This document shows positions 8,440 to 17,251 of a DNA stretch of 50,155 nt, one piece after another (position 1 is the first letter of the stretch; the number at the start of each line of letters is the position of its first letter). The notes beneath the pieces were generated by a model. It did no database searches. It saw nothing but the letters and a program-made list of their open reading frames with translations, and had not been told where the DNA came from. A program made the translations under genes and the position numbers. This DNA is from Actinomycetota bacterium. Its GTDB lineage: Bacteria; Actinomycetota; Acidimicrobiia; Acidimicrobiales; RAAP-2. The stretch covers positions 1 through 50,155 of the forward strand of contig JARCRU010000026.1 in NCBI GenBank assembly GCA_029850535.1. Reading direction: 5' to 3'.

Positions 8440-9398
8440 CGCGTCACCAACCCCGTCACCACGGCCAACACCGAGAGGACGAAACCGCCCGCCAGCAGTT
8501 CGGGGAGCCGAAACAGTCGCAACTTGGCGCTGCGCACCTCGATCAGGGCCACGCCGAGCGCCACGAGGACGGTCTTGGCGATCAGCGAGGCCGTTGCCCC
8601 GAGCAGGGATAGTGCGGTGGCGTGCGTCGCGATTCCCCAAGGTAGGAAGAGGTTGGCGACGAGTGAGAACAGCAGTCCCAGTCGCATCGCCTCGCCCAAG
8701 GTGACCATCGCCAGTTCCGGCCCCGCGTACTCCAGAATCATTGCTTCGTGCACCATGGTGAGTTCCAGGTGCGTCGCGGGATTGTCGACGGGGATCCGAC
8801 CCGTCTCGGCGATGACCACGATGAGAAGAGCTCCGAGTGCGAGGAGTCGCGAAGGAGCCAGGACCCAGTCGGGGTGCGCCAGAGTGTCCACCATGATGCG
8901 CGGCAGATTCGATGTCCCCGACTGAATCGACAAGGCGATGACCGCGACCAGTAGAGCCGGCTCGGCCAGCGCACCGATGGTCATCGCTCGACTCGACCCC
9001 ATACCGCCAAAGGCGGTGCCGGTGTCGAGTCCGCCCAACGCGGCGGCGGCCGACCCGGTCAGTAGAAGGTACACAATGACCAAGATGTCGGCACTCGAAC
9101 CCAGCAGGGGGTGCGTACTGACGAGCGGCGATATCGCGACGGCGACCACCGCCGACGCCACGATCACCATCGGAGCGAGAGCCAGCACCACGCTGGCGTG
9201 GCGCGCGTGTAGCCGCTCCTTGGTCAACAGCTTTCTCAGGTCGCGTAGAGGTTGCCCGATCGGGGCACCTACCCGACCCTCGGCCCGGGCCTTGACTTTG
9301 GCCATGAGACCCACCAGGAGTGGACCACCCAGGGCCACCAGGACGAGTTGGATCAAGGAGGCGACGACGCCGCCGACCGGCACGATGGCGAGGGTCAC
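8436..9398 (-). CDS. hycD: NuoH/HycD-like membrane subunit (Rv0084-type)
   Basis: 320-aa NuoH-family protein, the membrane subunit that contacts the soluble arm in complex I and group 4 hydrogenases. Early family block: GLMAKVKARAEGRVGAP. The acidic signature is intact: ETGRIPVDNPATHLELTMVHEAMILEY. About eight hydrophobic segments are visible. Start is a GTG overlapping the upstream stop by 4 bp (GTGA), chosen over a much longer open frame that is antisense noise. Presence of this subunit argues that the complex couples a redox or docking event to ion movement. Confidence 0.88.
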   Translation of the reverse strand: MTLAIVPVGGVVASLIQLVLVALGGPLLVGLMAKVKARAEGRVGAPIGQPLRDLRKLLTKERLHARHASVVLALAPMVIVASAVVAVAISPLVSTHPLLGSSADILVIVYLLLTGSAAAALGGLDTGTAFGGMGSSRAMTIGALAEPALLVAVIALSIQSGTSNLPRIMVDTLAHPDWVLAPSRLLALGALLIVVIAETGRIPVDNPATHLELTMVHEAMILEYAGPELAMVTLGEAMRLGLLFSLVANLFLPWGIATHATALSLLGATASLIAKTVLVALGVALIEVRSAKLRLFRLPELLAGGFVLSVLAVVTGLVTR

Positions 9399-11395
9399 CC
9401 GACCACCACCAAGACCACCAGGAGTGCCACGAAGCCAAAGGCCAAGTAGCGATTGATGCTGCCGTTTTGGAGCCGTCGCGCCTGTCGTCCCAGTCGCATC
9501 GTCACCGCGATGAGGGGTCGATAGCCTCTCGCCTCCAGGACGTCGACGATGCGGTTCTCGTACATCAGGGACTGCTCGTAGTAGCGCGACTCGGCCACGT
9601 GGGTCACTTCCACGTCGGCCTGAGGACGAAGGACGTCGGCGAAGACCCGCTGCAGGGGTTCGGCGAAGGACGTCGCGGTGTACTGCATTCTCGGGGTCTG
9701 TAGTTCCCGACCACAACCCCACGCGTCCACGCGTCGAGCGCGACGCTGGGTGAGGGACTGAGTGAACGCCCAGAGCAGGGCCATCACTGCGACCAGGCCC
9801 ACTAGGAGAGCCGCTGGCTCGATCGCCCCACCGAGTTTGGACACGACGACCCCGGTGTCGCGGGTGAGCGGCGAGACCACGGACGCATTCAGCGCCGACG
9901 ACGACGCACGATTGAGCAGGGGGACGAAGAGTCCCGGCACCACGCCGATCACCACGCTCGGGATCGTCAGCCAGCCCATCGCCACCCTCATGGACGTCGA
10001 GGTCTCTCGCGCCGTCGCCGCCCCCGTCGAGCGAGCCTGGCCGAGGAACCCAATGCCGAAGGCCTTCACGAAAGCGACCGCCGTGAGCCCGCCGGTCAGG
10101 GCTAGCGCGATCACTCCGAGGAGCATCACGATGACGGTGGGCGTCGAGGCGACTCGAAAGCCGTGCAGGAGACCCTGTAGCAACAACCACTCACTCGAGA
10201 AGCCGCTCAGTGTCGGTACGGCCATGATCGCGCCCGCACTGATCACCACCACCAACGCGGTCACGGGCATCGAATGGATCAATCCGCCCAATAGGTCCAA
10301 GTTTCGAGTACCCGTTGCTCGTTCGATCGCTCCCGCGGCGAGGAACAGCGCTCCCTTGAACGCCGCGTGTGCCAGGACCAGCATGAGGGCCGCCGTCATC
10401 GCCAGGTGTGCGATGACCGGTTGGGCGTTGTCAGCGAGCGCCCCCGCGGCCCCCACGCCGATCAGGACCAAACCAATGATGTCGACGGTTGAGTAGGCGA
10501 GGAGTCGCTTGAGGTCAGTACTCGTAGTGGCGTGCAGCGCCCCGTACAACGCGGACACCACTCCCAGGAGTGCCACCGCAATCCACCACCACACGGTCCC
10601 GCCGTGCAAGAGATCCTCGCCGACGCGGATGATGCCGTAGACGCCCATGGCGACCATGGAACTCGACATCAACGCCGACACCGGACTCGGCGCCTCCGGA
10701 TGGGCCTTGGGCAGCCACACGTGCAGGGGCACCGCCCCCGCCTTGGACGCGAATCCCAACAGGACCAGCACGAAAGCGAAGGAGCGCGTCACTCCGGACA
10801 GCGCCAGGGAGTGCGCACTGACATCGGCGAAGCTTTGCCCCCCACCGTGCGAGGTCATAACCAGCAACCCCAACAGAATCGAGGCCGCTCCGGCCTGCGT
10901 CATCGCGCCGTACCACAGCGCCGCGCTGCGAGCGTCGGGGTGACGAGTCTGATCGGTCAAGATGAGGAGCCACGAACTCAGCGCCATCATCTCCCAGAAG
11001 AACATCAGGGTCATGACGCTCGATGCCGCTGGAACGGCCAGCAGGGTCACGATGAACAACATGAACATGCTCAGCGCGCTGCGCGACGCCATCGCCCCCT
11101 TGGCGTAGCCCACGTTGAACACGCACGCCGCGGCTCCCACGAAGGAACTGACCAGGATGAACCACGCACCCAGGGGATCGATCGTGAGCGAAAAGCCCGT
11201 CACGGGCAGCACCTGTGAGGTGTGAAAAGCCAGCGTCTCACCCGTGAGGAGGATTCTGAGGGCGACACCTGACGCGAGCAAACAGCCCAGGGCTCCCAAT
11301 GCTGCGGACACCACGACCCGAGGTCGACGCGGGAGCACCGCGGCCATGACTGCCGCACTGGCGCAGATGCTCAGGGCCGCGAGGAACACAACCAC
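9395..11395 (-). CDS. Large antiporter-like subunit, HyfB/NuoL type (Rv0083-type)
   Basis: 666-aa polytopic protein of the proton-conducting transporter family. Family blocks are SSWLLILTDQT, VPLHVWLPKAHPEAPSPVSALMSS, DLKRLLAYSTVDIIGLVLIG and HAAFKGALFLAAGAIE. The GTG start lies 3 nt after the upstream stop. The C-terminal third contains a soluble segment (AWGCGRELQTPRMQYTATSF) common in HyfB/HycC-like proteins, then a final membrane helix. With the HycQ-like subunit it gives the complex two antiporter-type channels. Confidence 0.88.
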   Translation of the reverse strand: MVVFLAALSICASAAVMAAVLPRRPRVVVSAALGALGCLLASGVALRILLTGETLAFHTSQVLPVTGFSLTIDPLGAWFILVSSFVGAAACVFNVGYAKGAMASRSALSMFMLFIVTLLAVPAASSVMTLMFFWEMMALSSWLLILTDQTRHPDARSAALWYGAMTQAGAASILLGLLVMTSHGGGQSFADVSAHSLALSGVTRSFAFVLVLLGFASKAGAVPLHVWLPKAHPEAPSPVSALMSSSMVAMGVYGIIRVGEDLLHGGTVWWWIAVALLGVVSALYGALHATTSTDLKRLLAYSTVDIIGLVLIGVGAAGALADNAQPVIAHLAMTAALMLVLAHAAFKGALFLAAGAIERATGTRNLDLLGGLIHSMPVTALVVVISAGAIMAVPTLSGFSSEWLLLQGLLHGFRVASTPTVIVMLLGVIALALTGGLTAVAFVKAFGIGFLGQARSTGAATARETSTSMRVAMGWLTIPSVVIGVVPGLFVPLLNRASSSALNASVVSPLTRDTGVVVSKLGGAIEPAALLVGLVAVMALLWAFTQSLTQRRARRVDAWGCGRELQTPRMQYTATSFAEPLQRVFADVLRPQADVEVTHVAESRYYEQSLMYENRIVDVLEARGYRPLIAVTMRLGRQARRLQNGSINRYLAFGFVALLVVLVVVG

Positions 11396-11398
11396 TGC

Positions 11399-11896
11399 TC
11401 AGCGCCCGCTCAGACTTCGCAACGCGTTCACGATGTCACGTGGATGGGGCGGGCAACCCGGGATCATCACGTCGGGTGAGACGACGTGGTCAAGTGTCGA
11501 ACGCACCCCCTGGGCTCCCACGAAGATGCCGCCATTGACCGCGCAGTCACCACACGCCACCACGACGGCCGGCTGGGGCAGCGCCGCCAGCGTCTGTCGC
11601 AGCGGTCCATCCATGTTGTGCGTCACCACGCCAGTAACGAGAAGTCCGTCGGCGTGTCGAGGTGACGCCACGAGACGAATACCAAAGCGCCCCGCGTCGT
11701 AGTGCGGGGCCAGAGCCGAGGTGATCTCCACTTCACACCCGTTACACGAACCGACATCGACGTGGCGCAGCTGCAGAGATCCTCGAAGGGTGACGCCGGT
11801 GTGCACCGGTGGGCGATCGCCGACCCCTTCACTCACGGGACGTCGAAAGAGTGAGCGAAACACCGAGGTTCGACCGAGGTTGCCGGTAATTCTCAT
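11399..11896 (-). CDS. NuoB/HycG-like Fe-S subunit (Rv0082-type)
   Basis: 165-aa small subunit that holds the terminal (N2-like/proximal) [4Fe-4S] cluster. Ligand motifs are present: DVGSCNGCEVEI (Cys51, Cys54), ACGDC (Cys115/Cys118) and PGCPPHP (Cys148). The redox centre therefore seems intact even though the partner large subunit has lost its Ni-Fe ligands. Its ATG overlaps the stop of the ArsR gene by 4 bp, so regulator and complex are co-translated. No other ferredoxin-like electron-input subunit is in the operon. Confidence 0.85.
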   Translation of the reverse strand: MRITGNLGRTSVFRSLFRRPVSEGVGDRPPVHTGVTLRGSLQLRHVDVGSCNGCEVEITSALAPHYDAGRFGIRLVASPRHADGLLVTGVVTHNMDGPLRQTLAALPQPAVVVACGDCAVNGGIFVGAQGVRSTLDHVVSPDVMIPGCPPHPRDIVNALRSLSGR

Positions 11897-12228
11897 CGCT
11901 GCGCTTCGAGGTGTTCGAGCGCACTCCTCGTTCGACCCATGGTCGAAGCGAGGACGCGCCGCGCCGAAGAAAGGAACTCCCCCACCGCGTCATCAGTGAT
12001 CGAATACGTGACCGCATTGGCGCGTCGATGAGACACCACGAGGCCAGACTGCTTAAGAACATTGAGGTGTTGTGATAGCGAGGAGGCCTCGACGCCGATC
12101 TCATCGCGCAGAACGCTCACGGGCATCTCGTGAAGCACGAGGAGTTCGAGTATGCGAATCCTCACCGGATGCCCCAGTGATCGAAACAGTTGAGCCTTGG
12201 CGACGTAGAGCGGTTGGTCAGTAGGCAT
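11893..12228 (-). CDS. ArsR/SmtB-family transcriptional regulator (Rv0081-like)
   Basis: 111-aa winged-helix repressor: SLGHPVRIRILELL helix, recognition region EIGVEASSLSQHLNVLKQSGLV, then wing RRANAVTYSI. No metal-binding ELCVC motif is present in the alpha-3 region, so it is not an obvious metal sensor. Two in-frame ATGs exist (12237, 12228). GGGGAG directly abuts the first but lies 9 nt before the second, so 12228 is preferred. It is the first gene of the complex-I-like operon, as Rv0081 is in M. tuberculosis, where that protein is a hypoxia-associated regulator. Autoregulation is likely given the inverted repeat just upstream. Confidence 0.85.
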   Translation of the reverse strand: MPTDQPLYVAKAQLFRSLGHPVRIRILELLVLHEMPVSVLRDEIGVEASSLSQHLNVLKQSGLVVSHRRANAVTYSITDDAVGEFLSSARRVLASTMGRTRSALEHLEAQR

Positions 12229-12257
12229 GTCGCTCATCTCCCCAGACTATCAATGGC

Positions 12258-12281
12258 TTTAGAAATTCTGAAATTACTAAA
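12258..12281. promoter_or_regulatory. Inverted repeat operator candidate for the ArsR regulator
   Basis: TTTAGAAATT, a 4-nt spacer, then AATTACTAAA: two 10-bp arms matching at 9 of 10 positions, in an AT-rich island within GC-rich DNA. It lies 20-30 bp upstream of the ArsR start. ArsR-family repressors bind such imperfect palindromes over their own promoters. The repeat is seen; binding is inferred. Confidence 0.6.
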
Positions 12282-12723
12282 GTACTTACTATCCCGCTGG
12301 TTGACGGCGTCCTCGTGTGCCCGCGGTCACCAAGGGGACGACCAGGTGCGGCGTGGGGCGCTGACCACGATCGTTGGGGTACTCCTCGTGTGCTCTCGCG
12401 CGGCGCGGCGCGACACTCGATCAAACTCATTGTCGCTCGATGCCTCGAGACTGGGGCACCGACATTCGCCCTCCGCGCCACCCTCACGACGGTAATGAAC
12501 TGGCGATTTCTACGGGGAGTCGAGCAAATCGGTGGTGCACCGAGCCGCGAGGCGGCGCTCCTCGTCACTGACGCTGACATTGAAAACGTGTTCCCGATCC
12601 GTGTCGCAGGGACACCGTCGTCACCGCGCTCTTTCGCCAACATGTGACTTTAATATCTGGTCGGGGAATCTCCGCCACGCTACGGTCGCCTTCGTAGGGA
12701 TTGAGCCACGAGGAGGACCGGAG
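12282..12723. other. Intergenic region without a supported gene
   Basis: About 440 nt between the ArsR operon and the SDR gene. Open frames exist on both strands (for example 12315-12647 plus and 12218-12643 minus), but they are Arg/Ser/Pro-rich, lack ribosome binding sites and show no recognisable motif. The region should contain the divergent promoters. The only clear element is AGGAGG at 12711-12716, which serves the SDR gene. Confidence 0.5.
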
Positions 12724-13485
12724 ATGTCCAAGGAGTTTGACGGCAGGACCGCCATCGTGACCGGAGCGGGTGCGGGCATCGGGCGGGCCACTGCGCTACA
12801 ACTGGCCGAACTGGGTGCGCGTGTCATAGTCGCCGACCTGCACGCTGAGACCGCACACGACACCGTTCGCGCCATCACCACCGCGGGTGGCACCGCGATC
12901 GCGGTGGTGGGCGACCTGAGCGACCAAGACGTCGTGGACCATCTCGTCTCGCACACCGTGGCTACGTACGGCGTCATCGACATCCTCGTCAACAACGCCG
13001 GCATCATGGACGACATGAGTGGACCCCACGAGGTGAGTGATGCCACGTGGGAACGGGTGATTCGCGTCAATCTGACCGCTCCCTTCTTACTCATTCGCGC
13101 GGTCGTGCCCCACATGCTCAACCGGGGTCACGGAGCCATCGTCAACACCACTTCCGAGGCGGGTCTTCGCGGCAGCGCGGCTGGCACCGCCTACACCGTC
13201 TCCAAGCACGGCCTCGTCGGACTCACCAAATCCGCCGCCGTCATCTACCGCGATAAGGGAATCCGCGTCAATGCGGTGGCCCCCGGGGGCGTCGCGACCA
13301 GCCTCGAGGTCAACATGAAGCCCGACGCCATGGGTCTAGCGGTGATTGGCGGCTTCGCGAACAACGTGGGGCGCATCGCTCAAGCCGAGCAGCTCGCCGC
13401 AGTCATTATCTTCTTGGCCTCCGACGCCGCCAGTAACGTCAATGGCGCCATCGTGCCAGTTGACAATGGGTGGTCCGCTATCTGA
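12724..13485 (+). CDS. Short-chain dehydrogenase/reductase (SDR)
   Basis: 253-aa classical SDR, NAD(P)-dependent oxidoreductase. Rossmann motif TGAGAGIGRA, NNAG structural motif, catalytic Ser (in NTTSEAG) and YTVSK (Tyr-x-x-x-Lys) are all intact. Asp at the end of beta-2 (VIVADLH) suggests NAD+ preference. Substrate unknown: family members oxidise sugars, alcohols, steroids or 3-oxoacyl chains. Start ATG has AGGAGG 7 nt upstream. It appears monocistronic. Confidence 0.85.
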   Translation: MSKEFDGRTAIVTGAGAGIGRATALQLAELGARVIVADLHAETAHDTVRAITTAGGTAIAVVGDLSDQDVVDHLVSHTVATYGVIDILVNNAGIMDDMSGPHEVSDATWERVIRVNLTAPFLLIRAVVPHMLNRGHGAIVNTTSEAGLRGSAAGTAYTVSKHGLVGLTKSAAVIYRDKGIRVNAVAPGGVATSLEVNMKPDAMGLAVIGGFANNVGRIAQAEQLAAVIIFLASDAASNVNGAIVPVDNGWSAI

Positions 13486-13654
13486 TGCCGCTGCTCGCTC
13501 GCGAGAGCAGTGCCCAACGCAACGTCGCACCGAGCGCACGGCTCGACGAGCACCTTTGCCCTCAACGCGCGCCCGAGCAGATCCTCGCGGACCGTTTCGT
13601 CGTGCCCCGAGGTCGACTCGACGTCACGGATCAGTTACTTAGATTTCGCGCAAT

Positions 13655-13676
13655 GTTCACCTCGCGTTCATTTCCG
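13655..13676 (+). promoter_or_regulatory. Pho box (two 11-bp direct repeat units)
   Basis: GTTCACCTCGC (13655-13665) is followed immediately by GTTCATTTCCG (13666-13676). Actinobacterial phosphate-response regulators (PhoP of Streptomyces, RegX3 of mycobacteria) bind tandem 11-bp units beginning GTTCA. It lies 66 bp before the phosphate symporter start, a normal promoter distance. Confidence 0.6.
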
Positions 13677-13742
13677 TACAACCGGGCGATTACGAACGAA
13701 TGGGAACCTAAGAGGGCGCACCGAGAAAGAAAGTAGGACGCC

Positions 13743-15209
13743 GTGACTGACGCCGCCACCACCCCAGGATCGCTCGGGGCCCACGACGAGAACTCGGCCT
13801 CGGGCACCGACAGCACCGTCGTGGTCAGCGTGCACTCACTGCTCGACGACGCCCCCACCAGTCGATTCCACCATCGAGCGGTGTTCATCTCGGGCATGGG
13901 GTTCTTTACTGACGCCTACGACCTGTTCGTGATCTCGACCGTGGCGACGATCCTGGCGACCCAGTGGCACCTGTCAACCACCCAGACCAGTTGGGTCACC
14001 GGTTCGGCCATCCTCGGGGCTTTCTTCGGGGCCTTCATCTTCGGGCGAATCGCCGACAACTTCGGGCGAAAGACGGTCTACACGGTGGTGGCGGCCATCA
14101 TGATCATTGGGGCCATCGCCTCGGCCTTCGCCCCCAATTTCGCCTTACTCGTTGTCGCGCGCTTCGTGCTGGGTCTGGGCATCGGCGGGGACTATCCGGT
14201 GTCGGCGGTGTTGATGAGCGAATACTCGAATCGTCAGAACCGCGGGCGACTGGTGGGACTCGTGTTCTCAATGCAGGCGGTCGGCCTCATCGTGGGCCCA
14301 CTGGTCGGTCTGCTCTTGTTGTCCTCGGGCGTGAACAGTTCACTCGCGTGGCGCCTGCTCCTCGGACTCGGCGCCGTGCCCGCGGCCGCGGTCATCTACC
14401 TACGGGCCAAAATGCCCGAATCACCGCGCTTCCAAGCCAGTGTCAAGGGCCAGAGCGCCACGGCGGTCGTGGAGTTGCACACTTTCACCAACGGTGTCAT
14501 CCACGCCACCAGCGTGGACGAGACCACCAAGCGCCGCATGAGCTTCTCGCAGTTCGTGCGGAACCGTCAGATGTTGATGATGATCCTTGGCACCGCGGGC
14601 GGATGGTTCCTCTTCGACTACGCCTATTACGGCAACACACTCTCGCTACCCAGCATCCTCAAACAAGTCTCCCCGAACGCGAGTCTCGAGATGAAGCTCT
14701 TCTTGACCTTGACCATGTTCGTGGTGTTCGCGCTGCCGGGTTACGCGCTGGCGGTGTGGAAGATGGACCGAATCGGTCACCGCAAGCTCCAGATCATCGG
14801 ATTCGCCGTGATGGCGGTGTGCTTCCTCGCCTTGGCGGCGGTGCCCAGTTTCACCACTCTGGTGGTTCCCTTCATTGCGATCTTCGGTCTCAGTTATCTC
14901 TTCACCGAGTTCGGCCCCAATACCACGACGTTCGTCCTACCCTCGGAGGTTTTCCCCGTCGAGATGCGCACCACTGGACACGGTATCGCCGCGGGCGTGG
15001 GCAAACTGGGCGCCTTCGCCGGCGTCTTCGTCGTGCCACAACTACAAAAGGGCGTCGGTCTGCGTGGCATGTTGGTCGTCGCGGGCGCCTCGGCCCTGCT
15101 CGGCCTCGCCGTGACCTTTGTACTTCCCGAACCGAGTCAGGTCTCGCTCGAGGACGTGAGCGAACACCGCGCTCGGAACTCGAATCGAGTGCCTCGGCGG
15201 CACGCCTAA
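13743..15209 (+). CDS. Phosphate:H+ symporter, MFS PHS family
   Basis: 488-aa MFS transporter with 12 predicted membrane helices and a central cytoplasmic loop. It resembles the PHS (Pho84-like) inorganic phosphate symporters: MGFFTDAYDLFVIS in helix 1, GxxxADxxGRK loop (GRIADNFGRK), GLGIGGDYPVSAV in helix 4, and the diagnostic FGPNTTTFVLPSEVFPVEMR with TTGHGIAAGVGKLGAF. Start is GTG with AGTAGGA upstream. The preceding Pho box independently supports a role in phosphate uptake under limitation. The hydrophilic first ~40 residues are not conserved. Confidence 0.85.
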   Translation: MTDAATTPGSLGAHDENSASGTDSTVVVSVHSLLDDAPTSRFHHRAVFISGMGFFTDAYDLFVISTVATILATQWHLSTTQTSWVTGSAILGAFFGAFIFGRIADNFGRKTVYTVVAAIMIIGAIASAFAPNFALLVVARFVLGLGIGGDYPVSAVLMSEYSNRQNRGRLVGLVFSMQAVGLIVGPLVGLLLLSSGVNSSLAWRLLLGLGAVPAAAVIYLRAKMPESPRFQASVKGQSATAVVELHTFTNGVIHATSVDETTKRRMSFSQFVRNRQMLMMILGTAGGWFLFDYAYYGNTLSLPSILKQVSPNASLEMKLFLTLTMFVVFALPGYALAVWKMDRIGHRKLQIIGFAVMAVCFLALAAVPSFTTLVVPFIAIFGLSYLFTEFGPNTTTFVLPSEVFPVEMRTTGHGIAAGVGKLGAFAGVFVVPQLQKGVGLRGMLVVAGASALLGLAVTFVLPEPSQVSLEDVSEHRARNSNRVPRRHA

Positions 15210-15391
15210 TCCCCCTCGCTCGGCGATCCGTCAGCGCAGATCACTGATTGGACCGGGCTCGACGTCACGTTGTGACGAGTTTGTGGTCCGTGAGGGGGTG
15301 CGTTGAGTTCACTCCCCCACGATGAGGGGATGGCATTTCGCGTTCACCCGTTCCCACCCGATAACGCTTTTCGAGCGAACTAGCCACTGCC

Positions 15392-17056
15392 GTGTCATCG
15401 TACCCACCGGAGCACGTCGTCGTCAGCGCGCAGCGCTCGACGCTGAATCCGGCAATACTCTCGTGGCGACAGCGAGAACCATGGTCGCTCCTCGCGCGTG
15501 ACGCCGTCGTGCAACTGATCATCACCGCTTTCGTCCTGGCCACGCTGATCGCCAGTTTCGTCGTCTATCCCCACCACCGATACAACGTCTCGGTGGACGG
15601 CGCTCTCTATCTCGTGGCCGTCACGCTGCCGGCCCTCGCCATGCTCCTCACGGCCCTGCGTTCACCCGACCTACGCCGCCCCTGGCTCTTCATGACCGGT
15701 GGCGTCATCGCCAATTCTCTCGCCGACCTGGTCTACGCGACGCACGATCAGCACCTTCACCCGATTCCCAATCCGGCCCCCAGTGACGCCCTCTACGTCA
15801 TCTCCTATTCGTGCTTCATCGTCGGAGTCTTGCTCATCACCCGCGTCCGCGGTGATCGAACACGCGCCAGTCTGCGTCTCGATGGCTTCATCGCCGCCGC
15901 CGCGCTCGCCTCGCTGGTCGCCTTCATCTGGTTCAATCCTCTGGTCGCGCGTGGCGCCGGCACGTTGCGCATCGTGGTGGACCTCGCCTATCCCTTCAGC
16001 GATCTCGTCATGTTGGCGCTCCTAGCGATTTCCCTCGGCCCGCGGCGGTACCGACCCACTTGGAGCTCGGGCCTCTTGCTCGGCGGCATCGCGTGGTTCC
16101 TCTTGGGCGACGTGCTGCACGTCAACCAGATCGCGACCAATACCGTGCACGCCGTGTCCTTCACCGACACCACGTTCGTCGTGGGTCTGTGGATGATGGG
16201 AATCGCCGCATCCACCCACGACCGCCGAAACGCGCCCCGCCACTCACGACGCGTCGAGACGTCACTCAGTGTGGCCGCGGTACCGGTATTCTCCGGCGTC
16301 CTCGCCATCAGCGTCATCGCCGCGAGTTGGGCTTGGAACCGACCGCCCGAAGTAGGTGGCCTCGCCCTGACGGCACTGACGCTGGTGATGGTGCGCATGT
16401 GGCTCGCTCTGCGAGAGGAACGCCGTCTGGTCCTGTCGTCGTCGCTCGACGCACGTACCGATGCTCTCACCGGACTCGCGAACCGCCGACGACTCTTCGA
16501 ACGTATCGACGAGCTCCTGGGTGGCGTCGACGCGTCGCAGGTGGGGGTGATCCTGATTGATCTCGACGGCTTCAAAGAGGTCAATGACGAGATCGGCCAC
16601 GCCGCGGGCGACGAGCTACTGCGGATAATCGCACAGCGCTTCACCCGTCGCGTGGCGAATCGAGGGAACCTGGCGCGATTGGGCGGTGATGAATTCGCCA
16701 TCGTGAGCGTCGCTCCCGAAGCGACCCTCGTGGCCCTGGCCCGCGAACTTCTCGAGACGACGAGCCAGGAATTCTCGCTTCAGGGACACCGTGTGCGTCT
16801 TGGCGCCAGTATGGGGGTCTCGCTCGCGAGAGAGGGCGATGCCGACGCGTTCGAACTCTTGCGTCGCGCCGATGTGGCCATGTATGAGGCGAAGAAGCGG
16901 CGAAGCGGCGTGGCGGTCTACTCTTCGAGCAGCGACGTTGTTTGTCGCCGCGAGCCCCTCAGCCACTCGGCGAATTCGTTGATCTCTGTGGACCCTGCTC
17001 CGTCAGGGTGGACCGAACCCCCGACCAACGAAGAGTCGATGTGCCCGCACGAGTGA
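15392..17056 (+). CDS. Membrane-anchored diguanylate cyclase (GGDEF)
   Basis: 554 aa. Residues about 40-345 contain roughly nine hydrophobic segments forming an integral-membrane sensor region that I cannot assign to a named MASE family. A GGDEF domain follows (about 355-520) with DALTGLANRR and an intact active site RLGGDEFAIV, so it should make c-di-GMP. The inhibitory I-site (RxxD) position reads ANRG, so product feedback is probably absent. The C-terminal ~35 residues are unstructured. The GTG start has no strong ribosome binding site, so the exact start is uncertain. Confidence 0.82.
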   Translation: MSSYPPEHVVVSAQRSTLNPAILSWRQREPWSLLARDAVVQLIITAFVLATLIASFVVYPHHRYNVSVDGALYLVAVTLPALAMLLTALRSPDLRRPWLFMTGGVIANSLADLVYATHDQHLHPIPNPAPSDALYVISYSCFIVGVLLITRVRGDRTRASLRLDGFIAAAALASLVAFIWFNPLVARGAGTLRIVVDLAYPFSDLVMLALLAISLGPRRYRPTWSSGLLLGGIAWFLLGDVLHVNQIATNTVHAVSFTDTTFVVGLWMMGIAASTHDRRNAPRHSRRVETSLSVAAVPVFSGVLAISVIAASWAWNRPPEVGGLALTALTLVMVRMWLALREERRLVLSSSLDARTDALTGLANRRRLFERIDELLGGVDASQVGVILIDLDGFKEVNDEIGHAAGDELLRIIAQRFTRRVANRGNLARLGGDEFAIVSVAPEATLVALARELLETTSQEFSLQGHRVRLGASMGVSLAREGDADAFELLRRADVAMYEAKKRRSGVAVYSSSSDVVCRREPLSHSANSLISVDPAPSGWTEPPTNEESMCPHE

Positions 17057-17251
17057 GTGCGCGAGGAGCCATAAAGTTCTCGGGAACTCGTGTCGGTTCA
17101 GCGCCTCCGGGGAGAATCGAGTCAGCGTCGGCGTTCCCGGCCCTCAGGGGAACCCTCATGGTCACCCTCGACCCGACGCCCAGACCGCGGACTCTCCGCT
17201 CACGCGCCAACGCGACGATGGGCACGAGGTTTCAGTGGCGCTGGTGAAGGG

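Noticed and set aside
7783..9438. N-terminally extended version of the HycP-like gene (551 aa)
   Set aside because: The extra 330 residues lie antisense-like over hycD in another frame and are low-complexity. The ATG at 8439 overlaps the hycD stop as in the rest of the operon.
12218..12643. 141-codon minus-strand frame upstream of the SDR gene
   Set aside because: It overlaps the ArsR start and operator region, has no homology-like motif and no ribosome binding site.
13964..15247. 427-codon open frame overlapping the phosphate symporter
   Set aside because: Shadow frame of a clear MFS gene. Its product is Arg/Gly/His-rich without domains.
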